This document shows positions 44,701-53,757 of a stretch of 64,000 bases of DNA, piece by piece. How positions within the stretch are numbered: position 1 is the stretch's first letter; each line of letters starts with the position of its first letter. Under the pieces are notes generated by a model, which worked only from the letters and a program-made list of their open reading frames with translations, made no database searches and was not told where the DNA came from. Origin of the DNA: Dyadobacter endophyticus. Lineage in GTDB: Bacteria; Bacteroidota; Bacteroidia; Cytophagales; Spirosomataceae. The stretch spans positions 2,728,426 to 2,792,425 of the forward strand of contig NZ_BMIA01000001.1 in assembly GCF_014641595.1 (NCBI RefSeq), given 5' to 3'. The position numbers and the translations under genes are program-made.

Positions 44701-44978
44701 TTAATAGCGACCTTCCCTGGGCTTTCTGGAAGCTGTCCGAAGGCATTTTTCGGCATGTCCAACCGAAGGCCGGCTTTCTGCTTGGCTTTGTCGGGGCCAT
44801 GGCATGCAAAGCATTTATCGGACAGGACCGGCTTTACATGCCGGTTATAGTCGAGCTGCGCAGGTAGTTTCGTCATCTCGGCGGTCACCTCGGCAGGTAC
44901 CTTAATATCCTTGCCCCCGGGGCCTTGCGAAAACCACAGTGGTATACCTGCCAGTAAAAACATCAAATATTTGATCAT
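41736..44978 (-). CDS. PSCyt1-DUF1549-LamG-DUF1553 cytochrome-domain protein (locus 2)
   Basis: 1080 residues. Signal peptide (about 1-20), planctomycete cytochrome C-like domain with CFACH at 56-60 and GLRLD, DUF1549/PSCyt2 domain (about 165-375) with [16 protein letters not shown] and CARCHDH at 353-359, a LamG/concanavalin-like lectin domain (about 455-680) and a C-terminal DUF1553 domain (about 770-1040, with [20 protein letters not shown]). It is probably a periplasmic or surface haem protein handling a glycan or its oxidation product. ATG 44978 overlaps the upstream stop (TGATG). The biochemical role of this family is unknown. Confidence 0.88.
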   Translation of the reverse strand: [1080 protein letters not shown]

Positions 44979-46419
44979 CACTTACTATCGTTTAACTGTA
45001 CTTTATTGGTATCCGGTTTGGCGAGCTGTTGGGTACCGGTTTCTACTTTAATGTCCGGCCGCGCTTTTCGAAGCCGGCTTATGCCCTCCGGTGTAGTCTT
45101 TGTTTGCCATAAATACACCACTTTCAGGTTCGGCGAACCGGCTAGCCTGGCCAATCCTTCATCCGTGACGGACGTGCCGTAAAGGTTCAGATGTTCGAGA
45201 TTGGGTAATGTGGCGAGGAGTTCAAGAGAACTGTCGGTGATCTGCGTATTTTCCAGATTCAGCCTCGTTAAGTTTTTAAATTGCGCGAGATGTTTCACAT
45301 CGCTGTCCTTAACTGGCTGGCCTGTCAACCGCAGCCGCACTACCTGGTTTTGAATGCCTTGCAGCGTCTGGACTGTTTCCGCATTGAAATCTCTCGTATT
45401 CACAAAATTGGCGGATAAGTATTCCGAGCCGGACGACATTTTTGTAAGCGAAACGTGTTGTGCTTTCAGCCTTTGTAAAATCTGCTGATCCGGCACATTC
45501 ACGGGCTTGCTCAGCAATGCGGCTTCCAATTCGGGTTCTTGCGGGATCGCTGCCGTCGCGTGGGAAGAGTCTGCCGGCAACAGCGGGAGCGTCGCGACGG
45601 GCTGATCGTCCCCGCTTTGGAGAATCTCCTCTATTTCTTCTTTGAATGAAGCTCCACGCTGGATCCAGTTCTGAATAATAGCGAGCTCCTGGCGCGAAAG
45701 TTGCAATTTGCCTTTGGGCGGCATATGCCGATCGTCTCCCTCGGGCAGCAGCAGATAGGAAAACAATTTGCTCCTTGCAGGATTACCCGCCACGAGTACG
45801 CTGCCATTTTTTCCGCCCTTCCGGATAAACGCTTCGGAATCGAGCCGGAGCCCCCCCTTCTTTTTAGAAGCCGAATGGCAGTTGTAACATTTGGCTTTAA
45901 GAACAGGCGCTACCTGGTCTCTGTATATAAATGTCCGGCGGATAAGCTTCTTTCCGGTTGAATCTGTAACAGCCACCACCTTGTCTTCTGATGGCCCGGC
46001 GGGCTCTCCGGCCTGCAAGGCCTCTTCCCCGTTTGAAAAAAGGTATCCCTCTCCTGGGTGAGGTTCCCGCCGTAGTGCCCGGCAATGGAGAGCACAATTA
46101 CCGTTATCGTGGCCGGGACCCAGCGGTATTTGACCATGAAAAAGGTTATTGTTCCCAGTCCGGCGGTCAGTAGTCCGGTCCATTGATGTATTTGAACCAT
46201 ATCCGGGTCATATTCACCCGATTGTGCCAGCAGCCAACCTGCCCCGCACGACAGAAAGGCAAAAAACGTACCGGCTCCCCATGCAAAGGAGACCGCTTGC
46301 CCAACCTCTGCTTTGGCGATCTTGCCAAAAAGCATAAGCGCCGCGGCGAATAGCAAAATACCTATGGGCAGATGGACCAGGAGAGGATGAAGATGTCCGA
46401 TGGACCCGACGTTAAACAT
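44978..46419 (-). pseudogene. DUF2231-cytochrome-LRR protein gene, split by a one-base frameshift (locus 2)
   Basis: Two minus-strand frames fit end to end. The first (from MFNVGSIGHLHPLLVHLPIG at 46419, or ATG 46479) encodes a DUF2231-type membrane domain with four helices. At the CCC run 46047-46049 (GGG on the coding strand) the frame must shift by one base to continue into YLFSNGEEALQAGEP, then a PSCyt1 haem domain (CYNCHSASKKKGGLRLD) and leucine-rich repeats (LTRLNLENTQI, LEHLNLYGTSV, LKVVYLWQTKT) to 44978. One extra G in the run would restore a protein of about 480 residues. It is either a true frameshift or a sequencing error. Start 46419 is preferred because a hairpin occupies 46453-46484. 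Confidence 0.8.
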
Positions 46420-46452
46420 ATGCTGAACCTGCGATAAATAAGTTACACTCGA

Positions 46453-46484
46453 AATGGGTGAATGCCTCGCGGGATTCACCCATT
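46453..46484. terminator. Hairpin between SusD and the DUF2231 gene (locus 2)
   Basis: Perfect 11-bp arms (AATGGGTGAAT and complement) around a 10-base loop. No T-run follows on the coding strand, so it may process or attenuate the transcript rather than end it. Confidence 0.5.
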
Positions 46485-46505
46485 CTCACTTTGCTATTGT
46501 TGTTT

Positions 46506-48017
46506 TTAATATCCGGGATTGTTCGGAGCCAGCTTAGGGTTTGCATTCATTTCATCCTGGGGTATCGGGAATAAATAATGCTTCTCCTGGAATTTGATGG
46601 TATTGTCCCGCGGGAATGCATATCCGAGCATCGGGACGAATGTGTCGTTTTTAGTATCATATACCATCCTCGTTCTGACCATGTCAAACCATGTTTGGTT
46701 TTCAAAACAAAGCTCATGATTTCTTTCGCGCCACACGGCCTGGCGAAACTGCTCTTTGCTCAGGCCGGCCAATGGCGCCAGCTGTGCCCTTTTACGGATC
46801 GCATTGATATATTCATAGCTATTTACATCCGGTGCGCCCTCACTTTCATTCTGAGCTTCCGCATAGAGAAGCATGATATCCGACAGGCGGATCACAGGAA
46901 AGCATTTGCCGGAACCCAGCCCGCTGGCCTGGGCTACGTCATCCCAGTATTTGAAAATATGCTGCCCATTTTTAAACTGCACATTGGCCCCTGTCGAAAA
47001 GTTGGGAGCGTGGGAATAGAAAAATTGCCTTTCCTGCTTCCGAAGGTCATTCGCGCTGTACGATGCGAAAAACGTATCGTCCGGCAGAAGCGTCCCTATT
47101 TCCTGCTGTCCATTGGAGATCAGGCTGAAACTTGGGAGGGTAAAGGCGAACATAGGACTCACTGCAATTGTAGATGCGAATTGCGCCATGAAAATGTTCT
47201 CCATCCTATTATCATTTGCCGGGTCACGGAACTGATCATAGTTTTGGTAAAGGGTATATTTCCCGGAGCTGATCACTTCCATCGCTTTTTGCTTGGCCAA
47301 AGGCAGCTTATCCTTTTGCTGCAACGGGAAACCCGCCATGGTTTGATACACTTTTGCCAACAGTGATTTTACCGCCCCAATGGCTACCCTGCCCGTGTTA
47401 TCCGAAAACGGCAACCCGCTTTGTTCCGCTGCAAGTAAATCGGGCACAATTAGTTGCTCATAGATGTCCTTTACGGGTGTCCGCGGTATCTGAAGCCCGA
47501 CCGCGCTGCTGACAGGATCGCTAACCAACGGCACGTCGCCAAATATTCTTACCAGGTTGAAATAGAACCACGCCCGCAAAAATCTGGCTTGTCCCAGCAA
47601 CTGACTTTTTTGAACATCTGTAACAACAGCAGATGAAATCAACGGTATGTTCTTAATGGCCAGATTTGCCGCACCGATACCTTTATAGGAACTACGCCAC
47701 CATACCCTGAAATACAGGTCTGTGGTTTGCATATTGAGGTTCCTTAAATTGGCATTGTTGTTCGATTGATTGATATCACTTTTTGCCTGGCCAGTAGGGT
47801 TTTCCAGCATGAGCATAGCATTTTCTTCGTAAAGGCCCACCGGACTATAGAAATCGCGTGTAGAAGCATAAATACCGTTCACGGCATTTTGCGCTTGCTG
47901 ATAGCTTGTATAGTAGTTGTCCGGTGTATAAAAACTTGCTGGCTTTTCTTCCAGGAAGTCGTTGCATGACATTACAGACATGCTTACAAGCGCAATTAGT
48001 ATCCTGATATTTTTCAT
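46506..48017 (-). CDS. SusD/RagB family outer-membrane lipoprotein (locus 2)
   Basis: 503 residues. Signal MKNIRILIALVSMSVMSC with lipobox cysteine near 18, followed by NDFLEEKPASF typical of SusD. Diagnostic segments: LLGQARFLRAWFYFNLVRIFGDVPL, LLYAEAQNESEG and WRERNHELCFENQTWFDMVR. It forms the surface lid of the SusC transporter. ATG 48017 is chosen for the lipoprotein signal; the frame is open back to 48095 inside the SusC gene. It lies 16 bp downstream of the SusC stop. Confidence 0.93.
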   Translation of the reverse strand: MKNIRILIALVSMSVMSCNDFLEEKPASFYTPDNYYTSYQQAQNAVNGIYASTRDFYSPVGLYEENAMLMLENPTGQAKSDINQSNNNANLRNLNMQTTDLYFRVWWRSSYKGIGAANLAIKNIPLISSAVVTDVQKSQLLGQARFLRAWFYFNLVRIFGDVPLVSDPVSSAVGLQIPRTPVKDIYEQLIVPDLLAAEQSGLPFSDNTGRVAIGAVKSLLAKVYQTMAGFPLQQKDKLPLAKQKAMEVISSGKYTLYQNYDQFRDPANDNRMENIFMAQFASTIAVSPMFAFTLPSFSLISNGQQEIGTLLPDDTFFASYSANDLRKQERQFFYSHAPNFSTGANVQFKNGQHIFKYWDDVAQASGLGSGKCFPVIRLSDIMLLYAEAQNESEGAPDVNSYEYINAIRKRAQLAPLAGLSKEQFRQAVWRERNHELCFENQTWFDMVRTRMVYDTKNDTFVPMLGYAFPRDNTIKFQEKHYLFPIPQDEMNANPKLAPNNPGY

Positions 48018-48033
48018 AGTCTTATTTGTAGAA

Positions 48034-51000
48034 TTATAAACTAGCATTGATACCAAAATTGAATGTCCTGGCTTTTGGCTGCGCGTAGAATTCAATCCCG
48101 TAAGCGAAAGCCTGAGGGTAGGTCGATACTTCCGGGTCGTATCCTGTTTTGTATTTGGTGATCAGGAATGCATTCTGAACCCCGGCAAACATGCGCAAGT
48201 TGCTTAGGTGCAGCGCGGTAACGATACTTTTAGGAAAAGTGTAAGACAATAAAATATTCTTACCTCTGATGAAAGATCCGTCCTGAACATAGTGGCTATC
48301 CTGGCGCAATGAGGGGCCATCACCATTTAATCTTACGCGCGCAATGCTGGTGTTCTGATTGGACGGCGTCCAGGCATCCAGTACCGTCGTGTAACTGTTG
48401 GCAAGCGTTTGTCTGTCTTCGGAGGTGGCATAACCAAGATTTAATACACTATTGCCTTCACTTACCTGGATGTCAACAAGCAGTTCAAAATTTTTATACG
48501 AGAACTTATTGATGATTTCCGACACAAACTTCGGATACGCATGCCCCAGAATACTTTTGGTTGTCGACTCTTTTATGTCGCCAGGCTTAGCGCCCACTTT
48601 CGCGGCCTCATCAGCTTCATGTTCTCCCCATGTCCCCAGACGGGTAAGCCCGTAAAACGTTCCCACAGATTCTCCGACCCGCAATATATTGGTTTGGTCG
48701 AGGAATCCGGGTCCGGGAAAAATATCCTCGTTGTTCAATCCCAATGCCAATATTTTTGTCTTGTTGGCCGAAAAGTTGACAGTAGTGTTCCACTTGAATG
48801 CACCTATGAGATTGCGCGTGTTTAAACCCAGTTCGAAACCTCTATTGCGCACCGACCCAATGTTAGTCAGCACATTGTCAAATCCTGACGAAAAAGGTAC
48901 CGGGGCATTCAGCAGCAGACCGGTCGTGATTTTGTTGTAAAAGTCGGCCACTGCATTAATGCGGTTGTTGAACAGGCCCAGATCTACACCTGCATCGAAC
49001 TGATTGGTCTTTTCCCACTGAAGATTGGGATTGGGAATCCTGCCTTGCACCTGTCCTCCCGCGCGTGAGCCCCCGAATATCGCCGTGTTGGACGCCAGGG
49101 CGCCGATTGATTGGTACTGGCCAATTTCTGAATTCCCGGTGCTACCGTAGCTTAATCTTAATTTTAAATCACTTACTATCCTCGAATTCTTTAAAAAGTT
49201 CTCTTCTGACACACGCCATGCTACTGCGGCGGAGGGGAAAAATGCATATTTATGATTTGCCCCAAACTTCGAAGACCCGTCGTACCGCCCTGTTGCGGTA
49301 AACAAATATCTGTCTAAAAGAGAATAAGTTACCCGGGAAAAATACGAGTGTATCTGCCAGTCATAAGCATTAGACGTAGGAGGACTGGGAACGATTCCGG
49401 CTCCCAGGTTATTGGCCAGATAGAAATCACTGTCAAAATTTGAGGCAGAAACGCCAAAAGTCTCGTCGTGCTTTTTAGCCCACTCGGTTCCCAGAATGAC
49501 ATTTAAGTTATTGGCTTCATTCAATTGCTTTTTATAGGTAAAATAGCTGGAACTCTGCCAGTAAAAATATCTCTCGGCGTTTATTCCTGCGCGGATTCTC
49601 TGGTAAAGTCCTCGCTGTACTGCGGAACCGCTGGACGATATATCGTTTTTGTTTGTAAAACTTTCCGCTGATAAACTTGTTTTGAATTCGAAACTATCTG
49701 AAAAACGGACATTGATATACGAGCCGCCGAGAACATTAATTTTATTATTAATATTATAGTAATTGGTCAACAGGTTTACCGGGTTATCGGAGCCTTCTGA
49801 ATTTAAATGCATAAAATTGCCTCCCCACGAGCCGTCAGGCATTTTTACGGGGATCATAGGCAACTGCTCCATGACATTCCGGGGCCCGTTAAAGCCTCCT
49901 ACCTGGTCGTCCTGAATGCGCTCTTTAGTGCCGATTCCCGACAAATTTATACCCGTCGTGAGCCAGCTGTTAACCTTTGCATCAACATTAATTCTCGCCG
50001 AATATTTCTTCAGATATGTGAATAGCATTAAGGCATGATCATCCTGATACCCATAGTTCATGCTGTATTTCACATTGGGGTTACCACCGGAGATCGACAA
50101 GTTATAATTTTGAGAAAAAGTGGGTTTATAAACCTCTTTTTGCCAATTGGTATTGTATTTTGGGGTACCATCTGCATTATAAAGCAATGGTTCAAGTTTC
50201 GCGAAATCGGGGTAGGCCCTGCCGGGAACGAAGCCGTATGCCGCCTTCTCCATCGCCTGATATTGCGTAGAGTTAAGAAGCGGAATTTCCCTCGGTAATA
50301 CGTTGTAGCCTCCTGTAAGATTTAAACTTACAGCCGTCTTTCCATCCTTACCGCGCTTGGTGGTGATGATAATTACCCCGCCCGACCCCCTGGCTCCATA
50401 AATGGCAGTGGAAGAAGCATCTTTCAAAACGTCGATAGTTTCAATATCATTCGGGTTGATCGTAGAATAATCCACTCCGATCACCCCATCCACAACAAAT
50501 AATGGGTTATTGGAAGCATTGATTGAATTAAATCCTCTGATATTCACGCGCATATCGCCGGGGCGCCCGGAGTTGGAAGTGATATTCAATCCCGGAACGA
50601 GACCCTGCAGAGCACCTAGCGCATTGGGGGATGGTCTTTCCGTAATTGTTGTGCTGCTGACGGACGCTACCGAACCCGTTACATCTACTTTTCGCTGGGT
50701 TCCATACCCTATCACCACCACTTCTTCCAGGGCTTTATCGTCTTCGGCCATCACCACATCAATAATTTTCGATGTTCCTACCGCGATTTCCTGCGTTACA
50801 TAGCCCACATAACTGAAAACCAGCTTAGCATTCTGGTCAGGCACATCCAGTTGAAACTTACCATCCACATCGGAAGCGGTTCCAATCAACGCCCCTTTGA
50901 CGAGAATGCTCACGCCTGGGAGGGCCTCTCCCGCTTTGTTGGTGACAGCCCCCTGAATGGCAATTTCCTTTCGCTCCGCCTTGTCGAGGTTTTCCTGCAA

Positions 51001-51471
51001 TAACTCTTTCATTCTCTTATCGAGATTCATCCTGGAGTCCCCGAGCGTATTTTCCCTCGGAGAGGATATATCCTGCGGCGCGAGCGATTGAGGTTCAAAG
51101 CCTTGAGTCTTCTTCTCTTTAATTACAATGGTTTTATCCACGATATAATAGGTGAGCTGCTGCCCCGCCAGTACCTCGTCCATGATCTCATTGACAGATG
51201 CGCTCTGAAGAGAGACCGTCACTTTTTTCGCCTTTTTTACAATTTTATTATCATAGAAAAATTTGTATCCCGTTTGCTGTTCAATGCGGGTAAACACGCT
51301 GGAAAGCGGCGCTTGCCTGACAGAAAAGGTTATTTTCTGCGAAACACCTTCGGCTGACACATGCACACATGCGATGGCTAAGAGCAGGGCCATTAACTTC
51401 ATGATCAAAATCAATTTGAGAAAGTAACGATATCGTATATACGCTATTTTCCCGTGTAAAATAATTTGCAT
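48034..51471 (-). CDS. SusC/RagA family TonB-dependent transporter with STN domain (locus 2)
   Basis: 1145 residues. Long signal region (hydrophobic core MKLMALLLAIACVHVSA; ATG 51402 would give a shorter signal), STN domain (about 48-118), carboxypeptidase-like domain (about 170-245, with GVSILVKGALIGTASDVDG), plug (about 250-365, with IYGARGSGGVIIITTKRG), then barrel ending in GINASL. The STN domain suggests signalling to the FecR encoded upstream. It imports an unknown ligand with its SusD partner. The barrel ends in leucine rather than phenylalanine, which is mildly unusual. Confidence 0.93.
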   Translation of the reverse strand: MQIILHGKIAYIRYRYFLKLILIMKLMALLLAIACVHVSAEGVSQKITFSVRQAPLSSVFTRIEQQTGYKFFYDNKIVKKAKKVTVSLQSASVNEIMDEVLAGQQLTYYIVDKTIVIKEKKTQGFEPQSLAPQDISSPRENTLGDSRMNLDKRMKELLQENLDKAERKEIAIQGAVTNKAGEALPGVSILVKGALIGTASDVDGKFQLDVPDQNAKLVFSYVGYVTQEIAVGTSKIIDVVMAEDDKALEEVVVIGYGTQRKVDVTGSVASVSSTTITERPSPNALGALQGLVPGLNITSNSGRPGDMRVNIRGFNSINASNNPLFVVDGVIGVDYSTINPNDIETIDVLKDASSTAIYGARGSGGVIIITTKRGKDGKTAVSLNLTGGYNVLPREIPLLNSTQYQAMEKAAYGFVPGRAYPDFAKLEPLLYNADGTPKYNTNWQKEVYKPTFSQNYNLSISGGNPNVKYSMNYGYQDDHALMLFTYLKKYSARINVDAKVNSWLTTGINLSGIGTKERIQDDQVGGFNGPRNVMEQLPMIPVKMPDGSWGGNFMHLNSEGSDNPVNLLTNYYNINNKINVLGGSYINVRFSDSFEFKTSLSAESFTNKNDISSSGSAVQRGLYQRIRAGINAERYFYWQSSSYFTYKKQLNEANNLNVILGTEWAKKHDETFGVSASNFDSDFYLANNLGAGIVPSPPTSNAYDWQIHSYFSRVTYSLLDRYLFTATGRYDGSSKFGANHKYAFFPSAAVAWRVSEENFLKNSRIVSDLKLRLSYGSTGNSEIGQYQSIGALASNTAIFGGSRAGGQVQGRIPNPNLQWEKTNQFDAGVDLGLFNNRINAVADFYNKITTGLLLNAPVPFSSGFDNVLTNIGSVRNRGFELGLNTRNLIGAFKWNTTVNFSANKTKILALGLNNEDIFPGPGFLDQTNILRVGESVGTFYGLTRLGTWGEHEADEAAKVGAKPGDIKESTTKSILGHAYPKFVSEIINKFSYKNFELLVDIQVSEGNSVLNLGYATSEDRQTLANSYTTVLDAWTPSNQNTSIARVRLNGDGPSLRQDSHYVQDGSFIRGKNILLSYTFPKSIVTALHLSNLRMFAGVQNAFLITKYKTGYDPEVSTYPQAFAYGIEFYAQPKARTFNFGINASL

Positions 51472-51566
51472 ATTTTTGGCGGGGTTTGGGTGTAAAATTG
51501 TTGTTTCGCAAAAAGGGCAATTCTCCCCGGGGTCCGCTCTGCGGATTGGGGTAATACCAAGCCACG

Positions 51567-51600
51567 AGCCGTTTCAGGGTCAGAACTGAAGCGGCTTTTT
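51567..51600. terminator. Hairpin between FecR and SusC genes (locus 2)
   Basis: 11-bp arms (AGCCGTTTCAG pairing with CTGAAGCGGCT, one G-T wobble) around an 8-base loop. The T-run is on the plus-strand side, so it is not a standard terminator for the minus-strand operon. It could reduce read-through from fecR into susC or stabilise the susC transcript end. Confidence 0.45.
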
Positions 51601-51673
51601 AATGGCCCTGGTTTCGTGGATTTTTTCTTTTTTATTTTACCATAGCAAAAAGGATTAGGTCAGGGGTTTAGGG

Positions 51674-52867
51674 TTAGTTGGTCACGATTATTTTCTTATT
51701 GTCGATTTTGAAATGCACGTCTCCGAGTTCCAGTATCCGGAGCACTTTTGAGAGCTTCGCATCCCGTTCGATCTGTCCTACAAATTCATAATCTTTGATG
51801 GTGCCTTCGTATACCACCTCCATATCATACCATCGCGCCAATTGCCTCATCAGTTCCGGCAATCCCACATTGTCAAACCTGAAATAACCCTCCTTCCAGG
51901 CAATTACATTGCTGGTGTTGATCTGTTTGACTTCGAAAGGGCGGGCCGGCTGGCTGGCGTTTTTCCTGATATTGGTTACAAGCCGGGCCTGATCGCCGGG
52001 TTTGAGCAACACGCCCCGATCCTCTGCACCGTTTACTTTCAATTTGATGCTCCCTTCGAGCAGGGTGGTTTTGATGGCCCCTTCATCGGCATAGCTATTC
52101 ACGTTGAAGCGGGTCCCGAGGACTTCAATTATCTGGTTGCCTGATCTTACTTTAAAGGGGACCCTTTTTTTATTTTTAGAAACTTTGGCCACTTCAAAAT
52201 AGGCTTCACCTACTATCTCCACGACTCTTTCCTCCGTCGGAAACACGGTCGGGAAGCGAATGGACGACGCGGCGTTCAACCAAACGCCCGTTCCGTCCGG
52301 AAGTTTGATTCTATATTGCCCCGCCCGTGGCGTGCTGATCGTATTATATGCAAGGCCGCGCGAAGGGCCACTGCCTTCCTGCGTCTCAAATTCATACACG
52401 ATTTCTCCCTGCTTCGTCTTGATCACAGCGGTTTGACCCTGCTGGGCCAGCTTCCCATTGACCGCTTCGTGCAGCATAATGCTTTGCCCATTGGCCAGCG
52501 TAAGCTTGGCCCTATTGTCGCCCGGTATGGCGTCCCCGACAACTACACCCTGGCTGACAGGCGGTTGAGGTTTCGCTTTACGGAAAAAATTCAACCCTAT
52601 TGTTGCAGCAATAACCACCGACGCCGCTACTCCAACCCATTTTAGCAACGGGAGGGTCCGCGTCTTTTGGCGCAAAGCCCTCTCCTGGTTCAGCGGAAGC
52701 GACTCCCAAACCATATCGAGCTGTTTTTCCAGTTCATCGGTATTCAACGCGAGGTTTGCGGACTTTGCCCTGGCGAGGTACCAGCTTTCGAGCAAAGCCA
52801 TTTCCTCGTCGGTCAAGGTATTGTCCCGATATTTCCGTAATAAGTCTTTGGCAGAAGATTCGTCCAT
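51674..52867 (-). CDS. FecR family anti-sigma factor (locus 2)
   Basis: 397 residues. N-terminal sigma-binding part (1-70, DESSAKDLLRKYRDNTLTDEE), membrane helix near 74-94 (VGVAASVVIAATIGLNFF), FecR domain (about 170-270, with VEIVGEAYFEVAKVSKN and VLGTRFNVNSY) and DUF4974 (about 325-397, FDNVGLPELMRQLARWYDMEVVY). It should hold the sigma factor encoded upstream and receive the signal from the locus 2 SusC. Confidence 0.93.
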   Translation of the reverse strand: MDESSAKDLLRKYRDNTLTDEEMALLESWYLARAKSANLALNTDELEKQLDMVWESLPLNQERALRQKTRTLPLLKWVGVAASVVIAATIGLNFFRKAKPQPPVSQGVVVGDAIPGDNRAKLTLANGQSIMLHEAVNGKLAQQGQTAVIKTKQGEIVYEFETQEGSGPSRGLAYNTISTPRAGQYRIKLPDGTGVWLNAASSIRFPTVFPTEERVVEIVGEAYFEVAKVSKNKKRVPFKVRSGNQIIEVLGTRFNVNSYADEGAIKTTLLEGSIKLKVNGAEDRGVLLKPGDQARLVTNIRKNASQPARPFEVKQINTSNVIAWKEGYFRFDNVGLPELMRQLARWYDMEVVYEGTIKDYEFVGQIERDAKLSKVLRILELGDVHFKIDNKKIIVTN

Positions 52868-52949
52868 TACACAAGTTTTTATCCTTAGTGTATATAGGAC
52901 GGGGAAGTCAGGCCAGAGTAGTATCCTGTTGAAAAAAAATTACTTTTTT

Positions 52950-53531
52950 TTACATTTTCAGGGATATGAGCACAACAATGAAGACAAGGTCAATTTTGTG
53001 TTTCAAAATATGAAGGGCGCTGCTGACTTGTTTTTTGACCGTTTTGTCGGATATATGCAGCTCTTCGGCGATCTGCTTGTAGGAAAGGTCCGTATTTCTG
53101 CTCATCTCGAACACCTCCCTCATTCTGGGAGGCAGCAGGGAAATTTCACTTTCAATGATCTGGGTAAGCTCTTGCTCCCTGATCTGCTGATCCGTTACGC
53201 ATTCCCCTTCTTCCATGAACCACGCCAGGGATTCTATGTATTTCTGTTCAACCTTTTTGTGAGCGATGGCGTCGAAAATCCGGTTTCGCAGGGCCTTGTA
53301 AAGATAGGATGAAAAAGAGGTGTGCAGTTTGATCTGTTTTCGATTAACCCAGAGTACCGTGAAAAGCTCCTGCAAAATATCCTTGGCTTCGTCGTCATCT
53401 CCCAACATCCGGTACGCATGTAAAAAGAGCACACCTTTGTAGCGCTGATAGATTTCACCGAACGCCTGGGGGTCATCCTCAGCTATCAGCCGGGCTAACT
53501 CAAGGTCACTATTTTGACGATAAAAATTCAT
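52950..53531 (-). CDS. ECF-type RNA polymerase sigma-70 factor (locus 2)
   Basis: 193 residues. Region 2: FGEIYQRYKGVLFLHAYRML and EAKDILQELFTVLW (about 25-65). Region 4: DLSYKQIAEELHISDKTVKKQVSSAL (about 148-175). It is followed by a FecR gene 82 bp downstream and then SusC/SusD. The C-terminal helix is hydrophobic (LVFIVVLISLKM), as often seen in this sigma subgroup. Confidence 0.93.
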   Translation of the reverse strand: MNFYRQNSDLELARLIAEDDPQAFGEIYQRYKGVLFLHAYRMLGDDDEAKDILQELFTVLWVNRKQIKLHTSFSSYLYKALRNRIFDAIAHKKVEQKYIESLAWFMEEGECVTDQQIREQELTQIIESEISLLPPRMREVFEMSRNTDLSYKQIAEELHISDKTVKKQVSSALHILKHKIDLVFIVVLISLKM

Positions 53532-53757
53532 GTTAACAATGATTCGAACAGCGCCGCACAGGCCTCATTTCCAATAAATCGGAATTTTGTCTGCCATTTC
53601 CGGTACTCTTGTGCTTTGCATTATTAGGTAGGAGCCGCTGCGAATATACACAAAACTAGCCAAACAGAAGAATTGTACAAATAAATATCGTAATCACCAT
53701 AGTTCCTTAGGCAAAGTTCAGCAACAGACCGGTGTTGGAAGAAAGCCGGTCAGCCAG

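Noticed and set aside
46040..46055. Programmed -1 frameshifting in the DUF2231-cytochrome-LRR gene
   Set aside because: There is no X-XXY-YYZ slippery heptamer at the junction; a one-base indel in a G-run is simpler.
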